DNA from: Pseudomonas salomonii
GTDB lineage: Bacteria; Pseudomonadota; Gammaproteobacteria; Pseudomonadales; Pseudomonadaceae
Direction: 5' to 3'
Length of the DNA: 64,000 bases
NCBI RefSeq assembly: GCF_900107155.1
Contig: NZ_FNOX01000004.1
Location: 372,001 to 436,000 of the forward strand
Part shown: piece after piece, positions 10,209 through 19,011 of the stretch
Position numbering within the stretch: position 1 is the stretch's first letter
How the letters are laid out: each line of letters opens with the position of its first letter
Position numbers and translations under genes: made by a program
The notes under the pieces: generated by a model
Databases searched by the model: none
Seen by the model: only the letters and a program-made list of their open reading frames with translations
What the model was told of the DNA's origin: nothing

Positions 10209-13200
10209 GTGTCGATTCATGTCGCGTTGCACCACGTTACGCATTACCGCTACGACCGCGCTGTCGAACTCGGCCCACAGATCGTGCGCTTGCGCCCGGC
10301 TGCCCATAGCCGCACGCGGATCTTGTCTTACGCGCTCAAAGTGCTGCCTGAGCAGCACTTCATCAATTGGCAGCAGGACCCGCAGGGCAATTACCTGGCG
10401 CGTCTGGTGTTCCCGGAAAAGACCGATGAGTTGCGCATTGAGGTCGACCTCGTCGCCGAGATGGCGGTATTCAACCCTTTCGATTTTTTCCTCGAGCCCT
10501 ACGCCGAAAAAATCCCCTTCAGCTACGCCGCCGATGAGCAGCGCGAGTTGGCGCCGTACCTGGAAACCTTGCCGCTGACGCCAAAGTTCGCCGCCTACCT
10601 GGCGGGTATCGACCGCACGCCGCTGCCGGCTGTGGATTTTCTGGTCGGGCTCAATCAGCGCCTGGCGGCGGACATCGGCTATTTGATCCGTATGGAACCG
10701 GGCGTACAAACGCCGGAATTCACCTTGGGCGCCGCATCCGGCTCCTGCCGTGATTCCGCCTGGCTGCTGGTGCAATTGCTGCGCAACCTGGGGCTGGCGG
10801 CGCGGTTTGTGTCGGGCTACTTGATCCAGCTCACCGCCGACGTCAAAGCCCTTGATGGCCCGTCCGGCACCGAAGTCGATTTCACCGACCTGCACGCCTG
10901 GTGCGAGGTGTATTTGCCCGGCGCGGGCTGGATCGGCCTGGACGCTACCTCCGGGCTGTTCGCCGGTGAAGGGCATATCCCATTGGCCTGTAGCCCTGAT
11001 CCTTCGTCCGCTGCGCCTATCAGCGGGCTGGTGGAACCCTGCGAGTGCGAATTTACCCACGAGATGTCGGTAGAGCGCATTTGGGAAGCGCCGCGTGTCA
11101 CCAAGCCCTACACCGAAGAGCAATGGCTGGCGATCCAGGCGTTGGGCCGGCAGATCGACGCCGACTTGCTCAAGGATGATGTACGCCTGACCATGGGCGG
11201 CGAACCGACCTTCGTGTCCATCGACGATCCCGACGGTGCCGAGTGGAACACGGCGGCCCTTGGGCCGGACAAACGCCGCCTGTCCGCCGAGCTGTTCCAG
11301 CGCATGCGCGCACACTACGCGCCCAAAGGCCTGGTGCATTTCGGTCAGGGCAAGTGGTACCCCGGCGAGCAACTGCCGCGCTGGTCGCTCAATTGCTACT
11401 GGCGCCGCGATGGCGTGCCGATCTGGCATAACAGTGCGTTGATCGCCGATGAGCAACAGGACTACGGCGCCGATGGCGCGATGGCCGGGCGTTTCCTCGC
11501 CAGTGTCGCCGAACGCCTGAAACTGCCGGCACGCTTTGTGTTCCCGGCTTTCGAAGACAACTTCTACTACCTGTGGCGCGAAGGTGCGCTGCCGCAAAAC
11601 GTCACCGCCCAGGACCCGCGCCTGAGTGATGACCTGGAGCGCGAGCGCCTGCGCAAAGTGTTCAGCCAGGGCCTGGATAAAGTCATCGGCCAAGTGCTGC
11701 CGCTGGCGCGCACGCCAGCCAATGACCGCTGGCAGAGCGGGCGCTGGTACCTGCGTGACAACCACTGCCGTCTGGTGCCGGGTGATTCGCCGCTGGGTTA
11801 CCGCCTGCCGTTGGCCTCGCAGCCATGGGTGACGGCGGCGGAGTATCCGTTCGTGCATCCCACCGACCCGAATCAGGATCAGCCGGAGCTGCCGACCACC
11901 GCCCAACTGCAAAGCCACGCCACGCCTGCGCCGAGCGATGAGCGCGTGCCCAAGGTCGACGAGTCCGCCGACTGGCTGACCCGCACCGCCTTGTGTGCCG
12001 AAGCGCGGGAAGGGCGTTTGTACCTGTTTATGCCGCCGCTGGAACGCGTCGAGGATTACCTGGAGTTGGTGGCCGCCATTGAGGCCACCGCCGAAGAACT
12101 GCATTGCCCGGTATTGCTGGAAGGTTACGAACCGCCATTCGATACGCGCTTGAGCAACTTCCGGGTCACGCCGGACCCCGGTGTGATCGAGGTCAACGTG
12201 CAGCCGTCCGCCACCTGGGATGAGCTGGTGGAGCGCACCGAGTTCCTCTATGAAGAGGCGCGGCAAACCCGCCTGACCACCGAAAAGTTCATGATCGACG
12301 GGCGCCACACCGGCACCGGCGGTGGTAACCACTTTGTGTTGGGCGGCGCGACGCCGAAAGACTCGCCGTTCCTGCGCCGCCCGGATTTGCTGCGCAGCCT
12401 GATCAGCTACTGGCATAACCATCCGTCCTTGTCGTACCTGTTTTCCGGGCTGTTTATTGGCCCAACTTCCCAGGCGCCACGGGTGGATGAAGCGCGTAAC
12501 GATGCGCTGTATGAGCTGGAAATCGCCTTCGCGCAAATGCCCGAGCCAGGCGAGGAATGCCCGCCGTGGCTGGTCGACCGGCTGTTGCGCAACCTGCTGA
12601 TCGACGTGACCGGCAACACCCACCGCGCCGAATTCTGCATCGACAAACTCTATTCGCCCGATGGCGCCACCGGCCGCCTGGGCCTGTTGGAACTGCGTGC
12701 GTTTGAAATGCCGCCCCATGCGCGCATGAGCCTCACCCAGCAATTATTGTTGCGCGCTTTGGTCGCGCGCTTCTGGCGTGAGCCCTATGCGCCAGCAAAA
12801 CTGGCGCGCTGGGGCACTGAGCTGCACGACCGCTTCCTGCTGCCGCACTTTATCGAGCAGGATTTTGCCGATGTGATCGTCGAGCTCAACGCCGCCGGTT
12901 ACCCGCTGCGGGCCGAATGGTTTGCCGCGCACCTGGAGTTCCGTTTCCCCAAGGTCGGCGACTACGCCGTCAGCGGCATCGAACTGGAGCTGCGTCAGGC
13001 CCTGGAGCCTTGGCACGTGCTGGGCGAAGAGGGCGCCGTCGGTGGCACGGTGCGTTACGTGGACTCGTCCCTGGAGCGCTTGCAGGTGAAGTTAAGCGGC
13101 CTGGCGCCGCAACGTTATCTGCTGACCTGCAACGGCATCCCGGTGCCGTTGCAGCCGACCGGGTGTATCGGCGAGTTTGTCGCCGGTGTGCGTTATCGCG

Positions 13201-13499
13201 CCTGGCAACCGGCCAACTGTTTGCAACCGACCATCGCGGTGCACGCACCGTTGGTGTTCGATGTGCTCGACACCTGGATGCAACGCTCGCTGGGCGGCTG
13301 CCAGTACCACGTCGCGCATCCGGGTGGGCGCAATTACGACAGCTTGCCGGTGAATGCCAATGAGGCGGAGAGCCGGCGCATGGCGCGGTTTTTCCGCTTG
13401 GGGCATAGCCCTGGCAAGCTGCCGGTGCCGCCTTTGGTGATTAACGATGAACTGCCGATGACCCTGGATTTGCGGCGTTTTCCCAATAAAAATGACTAA
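10209..13499 (+). CDS. Transglutaminase-like / DUF2126 amidoligase-like fusion protein
   Basis: 1096 residues. The N-terminal bacterial transglutaminase-like region has a candidate Cys-His-Asp triad C180 (SGSCRDSAW), H229 (DLHAWCE) and D245 (GLDATSGL). The long C-terminal part from about residue 330 (LTMGGEPTFVSIDDPDGAEW) is the DUF2126 domain, annotated by family as a putative amidoligase. The start is the GTG at 10209 (VSIHVALHHVTHYRYDR), spaced from AGGAGG at 10199-10204 better than the upstream in-frame start at 10167. Together with the next two genes it forms a widespread cluster that comparative work has linked to peptide or amide-bond ligation and cleavage; the actual substrate is unknown. 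A REPIN separates it from the second gene. Confidence 0.9.
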   Translation: MSIHVALHHVTHYRYDRAVELGPQIVRLRPAAHSRTRILSYALKVLPEQHFINWQQDPQGNYLARLVFPEKTDELRIEVDLVAEMAVFNPFDFFLEPYAEKIPFSYAADEQRELAPYLETLPLTPKFAAYLAGIDRTPLPAVDFLVGLNQRLAADIGYLIRMEPGVQTPEFTLGAASGSCRDSAWLLVQLLRNLGLAARFVSGYLIQLTADVKALDGPSGTEVDFTDLHAWCEVYLPGAGWIGLDATSGLFAGEGHIPLACSPDPSSAAPISGLVEPCECEFTHEMSVERIWEAPRVTKPYTEEQWLAIQALGRQIDADLLKDDVRLTMGGEPTFVSIDDPDGAEWNTAALGPDKRRLSAELFQRMRAHYAPKGLVHFGQGKWYPGEQLPRWSLNCYWRRDGVPIWHNSALIADEQQDYGADGAMAGRFLASVAERLKLPARFVFPAFEDNFYYLWREGALPQNVTAQDPRLSDDLERERLRKVFSQGLDKVIGQVLPLARTPANDRWQSGRWYLRDNHCRLVPGDSPLGYRLPLASQPWVTAAEYPFVHPTDPNQDQPELPTTAQLQSHATPAPSDERVPKVDESADWLTRTALCAEAREGRLYLFMPPLERVEDYLELVAAIEATAEELHCPVLLEGYEPPFDTRLSNFRVTPDPGVIEVNVQPSATWDELVERTEFLYEEARQTRLTTEKFMIDGRHTGTGGGNHFVLGGATPKDSPFLRRPDLLRSLISYWHNHPSLSYLFSGLFIGPTSQAPRVDEARNDALYELEIAFAQMPEPGEECPPWLVDRLLRNLLIDVTGNTHRAEFCIDKLYSPDGATGRLGLLELRAFEMPPHARMSLTQQLLLRALVARFWREPYAPAKLARWGTELHDRFLLPHFIEQDFADVIVELNAAGYPLRAEWFAAHLEFRFPKVGDYAVSGIELELRQALEPWHVLGEEGAVGGTVRYVDSSLERLQVKLSGLAPQRYLLTCNGIPVPLQPTGCIGEFVAGVRYRAWQPANCLQPTIAVHAPLVFDVLDTWMQRSLGGCQYHVAHPGGRNYDSLPVNANEAESRRMARFFRLGHSPGKLPVPPLVINDELPMTLDLRRFPNKND

Positions 13500-13512
13500 A
13501 TGAGATCTAAAA

Positions 13513-13603
13513 TGTGGGAGCTGGCTTGCCTGCGATAGCGGTGTACCAGCCAGCCAATCAGGTGGCAGGAAAACCGCTATCGCAGGCAAGCCAGCTCCCA
13601 CAC
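13513..13603. repeat. REPIN between the DUF2126 and ATP-grasp genes
   Basis: Arms TGTGGGAGCTGGCTTGCCTG and its complement with a 40-base spacer; the palindrome extends inward (GATAGCGGT / ACCGCTATC), giving a longer arm than the other copies. It lies inside an otherwise co-directional gene cluster. Confidence 0.9.
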
Positions 13604-13658
13604 AAGATCGCGTTGAATTTGAGTTAATCTGAGCCCCCTTGCCTCTGCCGAGCGTTCC

Positions 13659-16145
13659 ATGTCCGACTTGCTCGACCGTTACCCGCTTACCGCGGGCCCC
13701 TATCACGAACTGCTCGACGACAGTGGCGCGGTGCGTGCCCATTGGCAGCGCCTGCTCGATCACCTGCAACGCAGTACGCCCGTGCAACTGGCCCAGCGCC
13801 AGGCGTTGCTGACGCGCCAGATCCAGGAAAACGGCGTGACCTACAACGTCTACGCCGACCCCAAGGGCGCTGATCGCCCCTGGGAGCTGGATTTACTGCC
13901 CCATGTGCTGGCCGCCGATGAGTGGCAGCACCTGTCGGCCGGTATCGCCCAGCGTGCGCGCTTGCTCAATGCCGTGCTGGCCGACCTGTACGGCCCGCAG
14001 CGCCTGATCAAAGAAGGCCTGTTGCCGGCCGAACTGGTGTTTGGGCACAACAACTTCCTGTGGCCGTGCCAGGGCATTCTGCCGCCGGACGGCGCGTTTC
14101 TGCACCTGTACGCCGTGGACCTGGCGCGCACCCCGGATGGCCGTTGGTGGGTCACCGCCGACCGTACCCAGGCGCCCTCGGGCGCAGGTTACGCGCTGGA
14201 AAACCGCACCATCGTGTCCCGTGCGTTCCCGGATCTGTACCGTGATCTGCAGGTTCAACACCTCACCGGTTTCTTCCGCACGCTCCAGGAAACCCTGGCC
14301 CGTCAGGCACCCGGTGATGACCAGCCGCCGCTGATCGTGCTGCTCACGCCGGGGCGTTTCAACGAAAGCTATTTCGAACACCTCTACCTCGCACGCCAGC
14401 TCGGCTACCCGCTGGTCGAGGGCGGCGACCTCACGGTGCGCGACAGCACGGTGTTCCTCAAGACCCTCAGCGGCCTGCGCCGGGTGCACGCGATCATGCG
14501 GCGCCTGGACGACGATTTTTGCGACCCGCTGGAGCTGCGCACCGATTCGGCCCTGGGCGTGCCCGGCCTGCTGGACGCGGTGCGCCAGGGTAATGTGCTG
14601 GTGGCCAATGCCTTGGGCAGCGGCGTGCTGGAGTCGCCCGGTTTGCTCGGCTTTCTGCCGAAGATCAACGAGTTTTTGTTTGGTGAAGCGCTGATCCTGC
14701 CGTCCATCGCCACCTGGTGGTGCGGCGAGGCGCCGGTACTGGCCGAAGCCTTGGACAAGCTGCCGGAATTGCTGATCAAGCCGGCGTTCCCGTCGCAAAG
14801 TTTCGCGCCGGTATTCGGCCGCGACTTGAACGACGAACAACGCTTGGCCCTGGCCGAGCGCATGCGTGCGCGGCCTTACGCCTATGTGGCCCAGGAGCTG
14901 GCGCAATTGTCCCAGGCGCCGGTTTGGCACACGGTGGACGACCATCTGCAGCACCGCGCCATCGGCATGCGTGTGTACGCGGTGGCCAGCGCTGACGGCT
15001 ACCGTGTACTGCCCGGCGGCTTGACCCGTGTGGCGGCCGAGGCGGATGCCGAAGTGGTGTCGATGCAGCGCGGTGGCGCGAGCAAAGACACGTGGGTACT
15101 GGGCGACCGCGCTGTCGGTGGCGAGCTTTGGCGTGCGCAACGGGCGATTGGCGTACATGACCTGGTGCGGCGCGACCCTTATCTGCCGTCGCGCGTGGTG
15201 GAAAACCTGTTCTGGTTTGGCCGTTACTGCGAACGCTGTGATGACAGCGCGCGCTGGCTGCGTATTGTGCTGGCGCGCTATGTCGATGGCGACGACCCGC
15301 AAGCCTTGCAGGCCGCTGTCGAGCTGGGCGAGACCTTGCGCTTGTTGCCGGAGGAGGGCGAGTTGCCCGAGCGCCTGCTTGCCGCTTTGCTTGGCGATGA
15401 CTGGCCGTCGAGCCTGCGCGCCAACCTGCAACGCTTGCAGTGGGCGGCGTCCCAGGTGCGCGGCAAGTTGTCCCGCGAGAACTGGCAGGCCCTGGTGGAG
15501 TTGCAGCGTGAAGCCCTGGAACTGGAAAGCGAGACCCCGGATTTTGGCGAGTTGCTGGACTTCCTCAACCGTCTGGTGATGTCCCTGGCAGCCTTGTCCG
15601 GTTTCGCCCTGGACGACATGACCCGAGACGAAGGCTGGCGCTTTTTGATGATGGGCCGGCGTATCGAGCGCCTGCAGTTTCTGAGCAGCAGCCTCGCCGC
15701 GTTCCTGCGTGGCGTGGCGGTATTTGATCAGGCCGGGCTGGAATGGCTGCTGGAGCTGGGCAACAGCAGCATCACCTATCGCTCGCGCTACCTGGCAGTG
15801 CCGCAGTTGATCCCGGTGCTCGACTTGTTGTTGCTCGATGAACAGAACCCGCATGCGGTGCTGTTCCAGTTGAAGCTGGTCAGCCGCACCTTGCGGCGTC
15901 TCAATGATGACTTTGGGGTGCCACGGGAAACCGGCCTGGCGCCGTTGGTGGAACGCCTGTCACGTTTCGACCTGGGCTGCCTGGAGAACCCGTTGTTCGG
16001 CGAATCCAGTGTGCGCGCCGCGTTGGACGGCCTGGCGGACCTGCTGCAAGCGGTCGCCGATGAGAGCGGGCAAGTGTCGGACCGCCTGGCGTTGCGCCAC
16101 TTTGCCCATGTGGATGATGTCAGCCAGCAAACGGTGTCGGTGTGA
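13659..16145 (+). CDS. Circularly permuted ATP-grasp + alpha-E fusion protein
   Basis: 828 residues. The first ~480 residues are a circularly permuted ATP-grasp (DUF404/DUF407 type; QENGVTYNVYADPKGADRPW, LIKPAFPSQSFAPVFGRDL, GGLTRVA). The last ~310 residues are an all-helical alpha-E (DUF403) domain (RDPYLPSRVVENLFWFGRYC at its start). In many bacteria these are two separate proteins; the fusion is common in pseudomonads. ATP-grasp enzymes form amide bonds through acyl-phosphates, so a ligase acting on a peptide or amino acid is expected. Its stop overlaps the start of the third gene by 4 bases. Confidence 0.92.
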   Translation: MSDLLDRYPLTAGPYHELLDDSGAVRAHWQRLLDHLQRSTPVQLAQRQALLTRQIQENGVTYNVYADPKGADRPWELDLLPHVLAADEWQHLSAGIAQRARLLNAVLADLYGPQRLIKEGLLPAELVFGHNNFLWPCQGILPPDGAFLHLYAVDLARTPDGRWWVTADRTQAPSGAGYALENRTIVSRAFPDLYRDLQVQHLTGFFRTLQETLARQAPGDDQPPLIVLLTPGRFNESYFEHLYLARQLGYPLVEGGDLTVRDSTVFLKTLSGLRRVHAIMRRLDDDFCDPLELRTDSALGVPGLLDAVRQGNVLVANALGSGVLESPGLLGFLPKINEFLFGEALILPSIATWWCGEAPVLAEALDKLPELLIKPAFPSQSFAPVFGRDLNDEQRLALAERMRARPYAYVAQELAQLSQAPVWHTVDDHLQHRAIGMRVYAVASADGYRVLPGGLTRVAAEADAEVVSMQRGGASKDTWVLGDRAVGGELWRAQRAIGVHDLVRRDPYLPSRVVENLFWFGRYCERCDDSARWLRIVLARYVDGDDPQALQAAVELGETLRLLPEEGELPERLLAALLGDDWPSSLRANLQRLQWAASQVRGKLSRENWQALVELQREALELESETPDFGELLDFLNRLVMSLAALSGFALDDMTRDEGWRFLMMGRRIERLQFLSSSLAAFLRGVAVFDQAGLEWLLELGNSSITYRSRYLAVPQLIPVLDLLLLDEQNPHAVLFQLKLVSRTLRRLNDDFGVPRETGLAPLVERLSRFDLGCLENPLFGESSVRAALDGLADLLQAVADESGQVSDRLALRHFAHVDDVSQQTVSV

Positions 16146-17035
16146 TGAGTGCGCGCTACCAGATTTTCCACGATACCCATTACCACTACGACAGCCCGGT
16201 GTCCCTGGCCCAGCAGTTGGCGCACCTGTGGCCGCGGCCGTGCGCGTGGCAGCGTTGCAGTTCCCAGCAATTGGATATCAGCCCGCAGCCGTCGTCGCGC
16301 CGCGATGAGCTGGACGTATTCGGCAACCCGATCACGCGGCTGGCGTTCGAACGGCCCCATGATGAATTGCTGGTCAATGCCGGGCTGACCGTGGAAGTGC
16401 TGGCGCGGCCAACCCTGGACTTTCAGCAGTCGCCGGCCTGGGACCAGACCCGCGACAGCCTGACCTACAGCAGCCAGGTGCTGTCGTCTGAGATGCTTGA
16501 AGCCTGCCGTTATCGCTTCGAGTCGCCCTACGTGCACCTGAAGAACACCTTCGTCGAGTTCTCCGAAAGCTGCTTCCCGCCAGGCGTGCCCTTGTTGCTG
16601 GGCGTGCAGGCCCTGATGCAGAAAATCTTCAGCGAATTCACCTTCGATGCCGAAGCCACCCAGGTCGCCACGCCCTTGGTGGAAGTGCTGGAGCGCCGAC
16701 GCGGTGTGTGCCAGGACTTCGCCCACCTGATGCTCGCGTGCCTGCGCTCTCGCGGCCTGGCCGCGCGTTACATCAGCGGCTACCTGCTGACCCAGCCACC
16801 GCCCGGCCAGCCACGGCTGATCGGCGCCGATGCATCCCACGCGTGGGTCTCGGTGTTTTGCCCGGTGGCGGGCTGGGTGGATTTTGATCCGACGAATAAC
16901 GTGCAGCCGGCACTGGAGCACATCACCCTGGCCTGGGGCCGTGATTTCTCTGATGTGTCGCCGTTACGTGGGGTGATTCTGGGAGGAGGGAACCATGACC
17001 CGGAGGTGCGGGTGACGGTGATGCCGCTGGAGTAA
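16142..17035 (+). CDS. Transglutaminase family protein of the ATP-grasp cluster
   Basis: 297 residues (296 if the second ATG of ATGATGA is used). An N-terminal beta domain (ISPQPSSRRDELDVFGN) is followed by a transglutaminase core with C190 (RRGVCQDFAHL), H233 (DASHAWVSV) and D247 (GWVDFDPTNN), the Cys-His-Asp triad of papain-like bacterial transglutaminases. Such proteins usually act as peptidases rather than cross-linkers. It overlaps the ATP-grasp gene by 4 bases, so the two products are made together; the N-terminal transglutaminase of the first gene is a paralogue of this one. Confidence 0.92.
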   Translation: MMSARYQIFHDTHYHYDSPVSLAQQLAHLWPRPCAWQRCSSQQLDISPQPSSRRDELDVFGNPITRLAFERPHDELLVNAGLTVEVLARPTLDFQQSPAWDQTRDSLTYSSQVLSSEMLEACRYRFESPYVHLKNTFVEFSESCFPPGVPLLLGVQALMQKIFSEFTFDAEATQVATPLVEVLERRRGVCQDFAHLMLACLRSRGLAARYISGYLLTQPPPGQPRLIGADASHAWVSVFCPVAGWVDFDPTNNVQPALEHITLAWGRDFSDVSPLRGVILGGGNHDPEVRVTVMPLE

Positions 17036-17046
17036 CAGTGGGTTGT

Positions 17047-17071
17047 GGTGAGCAGGGAGGGCCTGCTCACC
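17047..17071. terminator. Bidirectional terminator-like hairpin between convergent genes
   Basis: Perfect 10-bp stem GGTGAGCAGG-GAGGG-CCTGCTCACC located between two convergent stops (17035 and 17082). No long T-run follows on either strand, so it may only stall or protect 3' ends. Confidence 0.45.
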
Positions 17072-17081
17072 CCAACAAAAT

Positions 17082-17264
17082 TTATTCCGCCGGGTCTTTC
17101 GGTGTCTCGGTGTCATCAGCAGCCACTTCACCTTCAGCATCCGGGTTCAGTGCGCCTGCTTCTTCATCTGCAGCGGCTTTCTTGCGTTGCAGCTTTTCCT
17201 CTTTCTTCTGCTCCTTGGCCAAGTCTCTCTGACGTTTGGCGAAGGAGTAATTAGGTTTGGCCAT
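17082..17264 (-). CDS. Small Lys/Glu-rich protein, unrecognised
   Basis: 60 residues starting MAKPNYSFAKRQRDLAKEQK. The N-terminal half is a highly charged probable helix (KKEEKLQRKKAAADEE); the C-terminal half is acidic (NPDAEGEVAADDTETPKDPAE). Small proteins of this kind are common in pseudomonads, but no function is known to me. A GAGGAT-type ribosome site lies just upstream. Its codon use and isolated position, convergent with the transglutaminase gene, make it a believable gene rather than a shadow. Confidence 0.75.
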   Translation of the reverse strand: MAKPNYSFAKRQRDLAKEQKKEEKLQRKKAAADEEAGALNPDAEGEVAADDTETPKDPAE

Positions 17265-17352
17265 GGGCGATCCTCTAGGGTCGAAGGTGAGGGTGGGCGG
17301 CGCGCAGCTGCCTTGGGTCGCTATGGTAGCAGCTTAGCAGCGCGATTGGCCT

Positions 17353-17409
17353 TCACTTACCGCAGGCATACGCGGCCAACAGGCCGTTGAAGAACTGATT
17401 GAAGTGCAT
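17353..17409 (-). CDS. Doubtful 18-codon small ORF
   Basis: MHFNQFFNGLLAAYACGK with a GGAG seven bases upstream of the ATG. It lies between the Lys/Glu-rich gene and azurin. Only its ribosome site and hydrophobic centre support it; it could be chance. Confidence 0.2.
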   Translation of the reverse strand: MHFNQFFNGLLAAYACGK

Positions 17410-17513
17410 GGCAGACGCTCCGGTGGGTGATGGAGCGATCATAAGCGGGTGGCTGTTGTTTGGCTGGTAGATTGTGTTGATCAGTCTGATAGCCTAAAGT
17501 TGTATACAATCTG

Positions 17514-17527
17514 TTGATTCAGATCAT
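17514..17527 (+). promoter_or_regulatory. ANR/DNR (FNR-type) box upstream of azurin
   Basis: TTGAT-TCAG-ATCAT matches the FNR-type dyad TTGAT-N4-ATCAA with one mismatch and lies 71 bases before the azurin ATG. Azurin genes of Pseudomonas are known to be activated by ANR under low oxygen, so this fits a -40-type activator site. The surrounding 17265-17597 interval (333 bp) holds little else: AT-rich promoter DNA and one doubtful 18-codon frame. Confidence 0.65.
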
Positions 17528-17597
17528 AAGAATTTCAGCCTGCTTGAGGCACCCTAGTCGCAATACGCGTTTTTTAAACCCTGCCTTGGAGATTCAC

Positions 17598-18044
17598 ATG
17601 TTTGCCAAAATCGTTGCTGTTTCCCTGCTGACACTGGCGAGCGGCCAGTTGCTTGCTGCAGAGTGCGCGGTCACTGTTGATTCCACCGACCAGATGTCCT
17701 TCAACACCAAAGAAATCACGATCGACAAGAGCTGCAAGAAGTTCACCGTGAACCTTGAGCACTCCGGCAGCTTGCCGAAAAACGTCATGGGCCATAACTG
17801 GGTGCTGAGTTCCGCCGCCGACATGCCTGGCGTTGCCAGCGACGGCATGGCTGCCGGTATCGACAAGAACTACCTCAAAGACGGCGACACCCGCATCATC
17901 GCCCATACCAGGATCATCGGTGCTGGCGAGAAAGATTCGGTGACCTTCGATGTGTCGAAACTGGCGGCGGGTACGGATTACGCGTTCTTCTGCTCGTTCC
18001 CGGGCCACATCTCGATGATGAAAGGCACTGTGGTGGTCAAGTAA
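17598..18044 (+). CDS. azu: Azurin, periplasmic type I blue copper protein
   Basis: 148 residues. A 20-residue Sec signal peptide ([20 protein letters not shown]) is cleaved before [10 protein letters not shown]. Mature azurin shuttles electrons in the periplasm, classically around cytochrome c551 and denitrification enzymes. All copper ligands are present: H66 (mature His46), C132 (Cys112), H137 (His117) and axial M141 (Met121), in the block [13 protein letters not shown]. The structural disulfide Cys3-Cys26 (precursor C23 and C46) is present. I chose the ATG at 17598 because it begins the signal peptide and follows TTGGAGA; the longer in-frame upstream reading includes the ANR box. Followed by a REPIN and the convergent nadE. 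Confidence 0.97.
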   Translation: MFAKIVAVSLLTLASGQLLAAECAVTVDSTDQMSFNTKEITIDKSCKKFTVNLEHSGSLPKNVMGHNWVLSSAADMPGVASDGMAAGIDKNYLKDGDTRIIAHTRIIGAGEKDSVTFDVSKLAAGTDYAFFCSFPGHISMMKGTVVVK

Positions 18045-18060
18045 CGCCGCGTTATCGTTC

Positions 18061-18145
18061 ATCGCAGGCAAGCCCGCTCCCACACTTGACCGCATTCCAA
18101 TATGAGAATGCGGTCAAGTGTGGGAGCGGGCTTGCTCGCGAAGGC
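18061..18145. repeat. Hybrid REPIN between azu and nadE
   Basis: The left arm is of the ATCGCAGGCAAGCCCGC type, while the right arm ends GCGGGCTTGCTCGCGAA; the two outer ends therefore come from different REP classes. The inner part is the usual AATGAGAATGCGGTC-type spacer. It sits between convergent stops. Confidence 0.85.
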
Positions 18146-18180
18146 GATCTAACAAACACCGCTGGACTAACAGGCTTACC

Positions 18181-19008
18181 TCACGGCGCGAAGGGCATGA
18201 CGCGCTTGTGCTCAGTCTTGCGATAGGTGTCGCAGATAATCTTGAACGCTTCCTCACGCACCGGCTCGCCGTGCAGGAACGCATCGATCTCGGCGTAGGT
18301 CACGCCGTGTGACGCTTCGTCCGGTTTGCCCGGCGACAGGTCTTCAAGGTCGGCAGTCGGGATCTTCTCGACCAGCGACTCCGGCGCACCAAAGTGCCGC
18401 GCAATCGCACGCACCTGGTTCTTCACCAACCCGCTCAGCGGCGCCAGGTCGCAGGCACCGTCACCGAACTTGGTGAAAAAGCCCATCACCGCTTCCGCTG
18501 CATGGTCGGTACCGATCACCAGGCCACCGGCTGCGCCGGCGATGGTGTACTGCGCCACCATGCGCATGCGTGCCTTGGTGTTGCCCAGCACAAAATCACG
18601 CGACACCGCCGCCTTGCCTTCGAACGCCGCCACTTCATTGGCCAGGGATTTCACTGCCGGGCCGATGTTCACGGTGTGGCGTTCGTCCGGGTCGATAAAG
18701 TCCACCGAAGCCTGGGCGTCGTGTTCGTCGAACTGGGTTTCGTAGGGCAGGCGCACCGCGATAAAACGGTAGGCCTCATCACCTGTGCTGGCGCGCAGTT
18801 CTTTCATTGCACGCTGGGCCAGCAGGCCGGCGGTCAGGGAGTCGACACCGCCGCTGATGCCCAGCACCAAGCTCTTGAGCCCGGAATTGCGCAGGCAGTC
18901 CTGGATAAACCCTACGCGGCGCGCCACTTCGGCCTCAAGGGCGGCCTGGTCGTTGAACGGTGCTTGGACCTTGAGCTGCTGCGCAATCTCACGCTGTACG
19001 GCTTGCAT
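18181..19008 (-). CDS. nadE: NH3-dependent NAD+ synthetase
   Basis: 275 residues. It catalyses the last step of NAD synthesis, amidating nicotinic acid adenine dinucleotide with ammonia and ATP. The PP-loop SGGVDS lies in [19 protein letters not shown]. The short single-domain length (no N-terminal glutaminase) indicates the ammonia-dependent form. [13 protein letters not shown] and [19 protein letters not shown] are family blocks. It follows pncB by 3 bases, so the two salvage genes are one operon. Confidence 0.96.
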   Translation of the reverse strand: MQAVQREIAQQLKVQAPFNDQAALEAEVARRVGFIQDCLRNSGLKSLVLGISGGVDSLTAGLLAQRAMKELRASTGDEAYRFIAVRLPYETQFDEHDAQASVDFIDPDERHTVNIGPAVKSLANEVAAFEGKAAVSRDFVLGNTKARMRMVAQYTIAGAAGGLVIGTDHAAEAVMGFFTKFGDGACDLAPLSGLVKNQVRAIARHFGAPESLVEKIPTADLEDLSPGKPDEASHGVTYAEIDAFLHGEPVREEAFKIICDTYRKTEHKRVMPFAP

Positions 19009-19011
19009 GAT

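Noticed and set aside
10182..12743. 853-codon antisense frame over the DUF2126 gene, and similar long ones at 13893-15854, 4543-5793 and 18394-20280
   Set aside because: Same composition effect; the sense strand carries clear catalytic motifs in each case.
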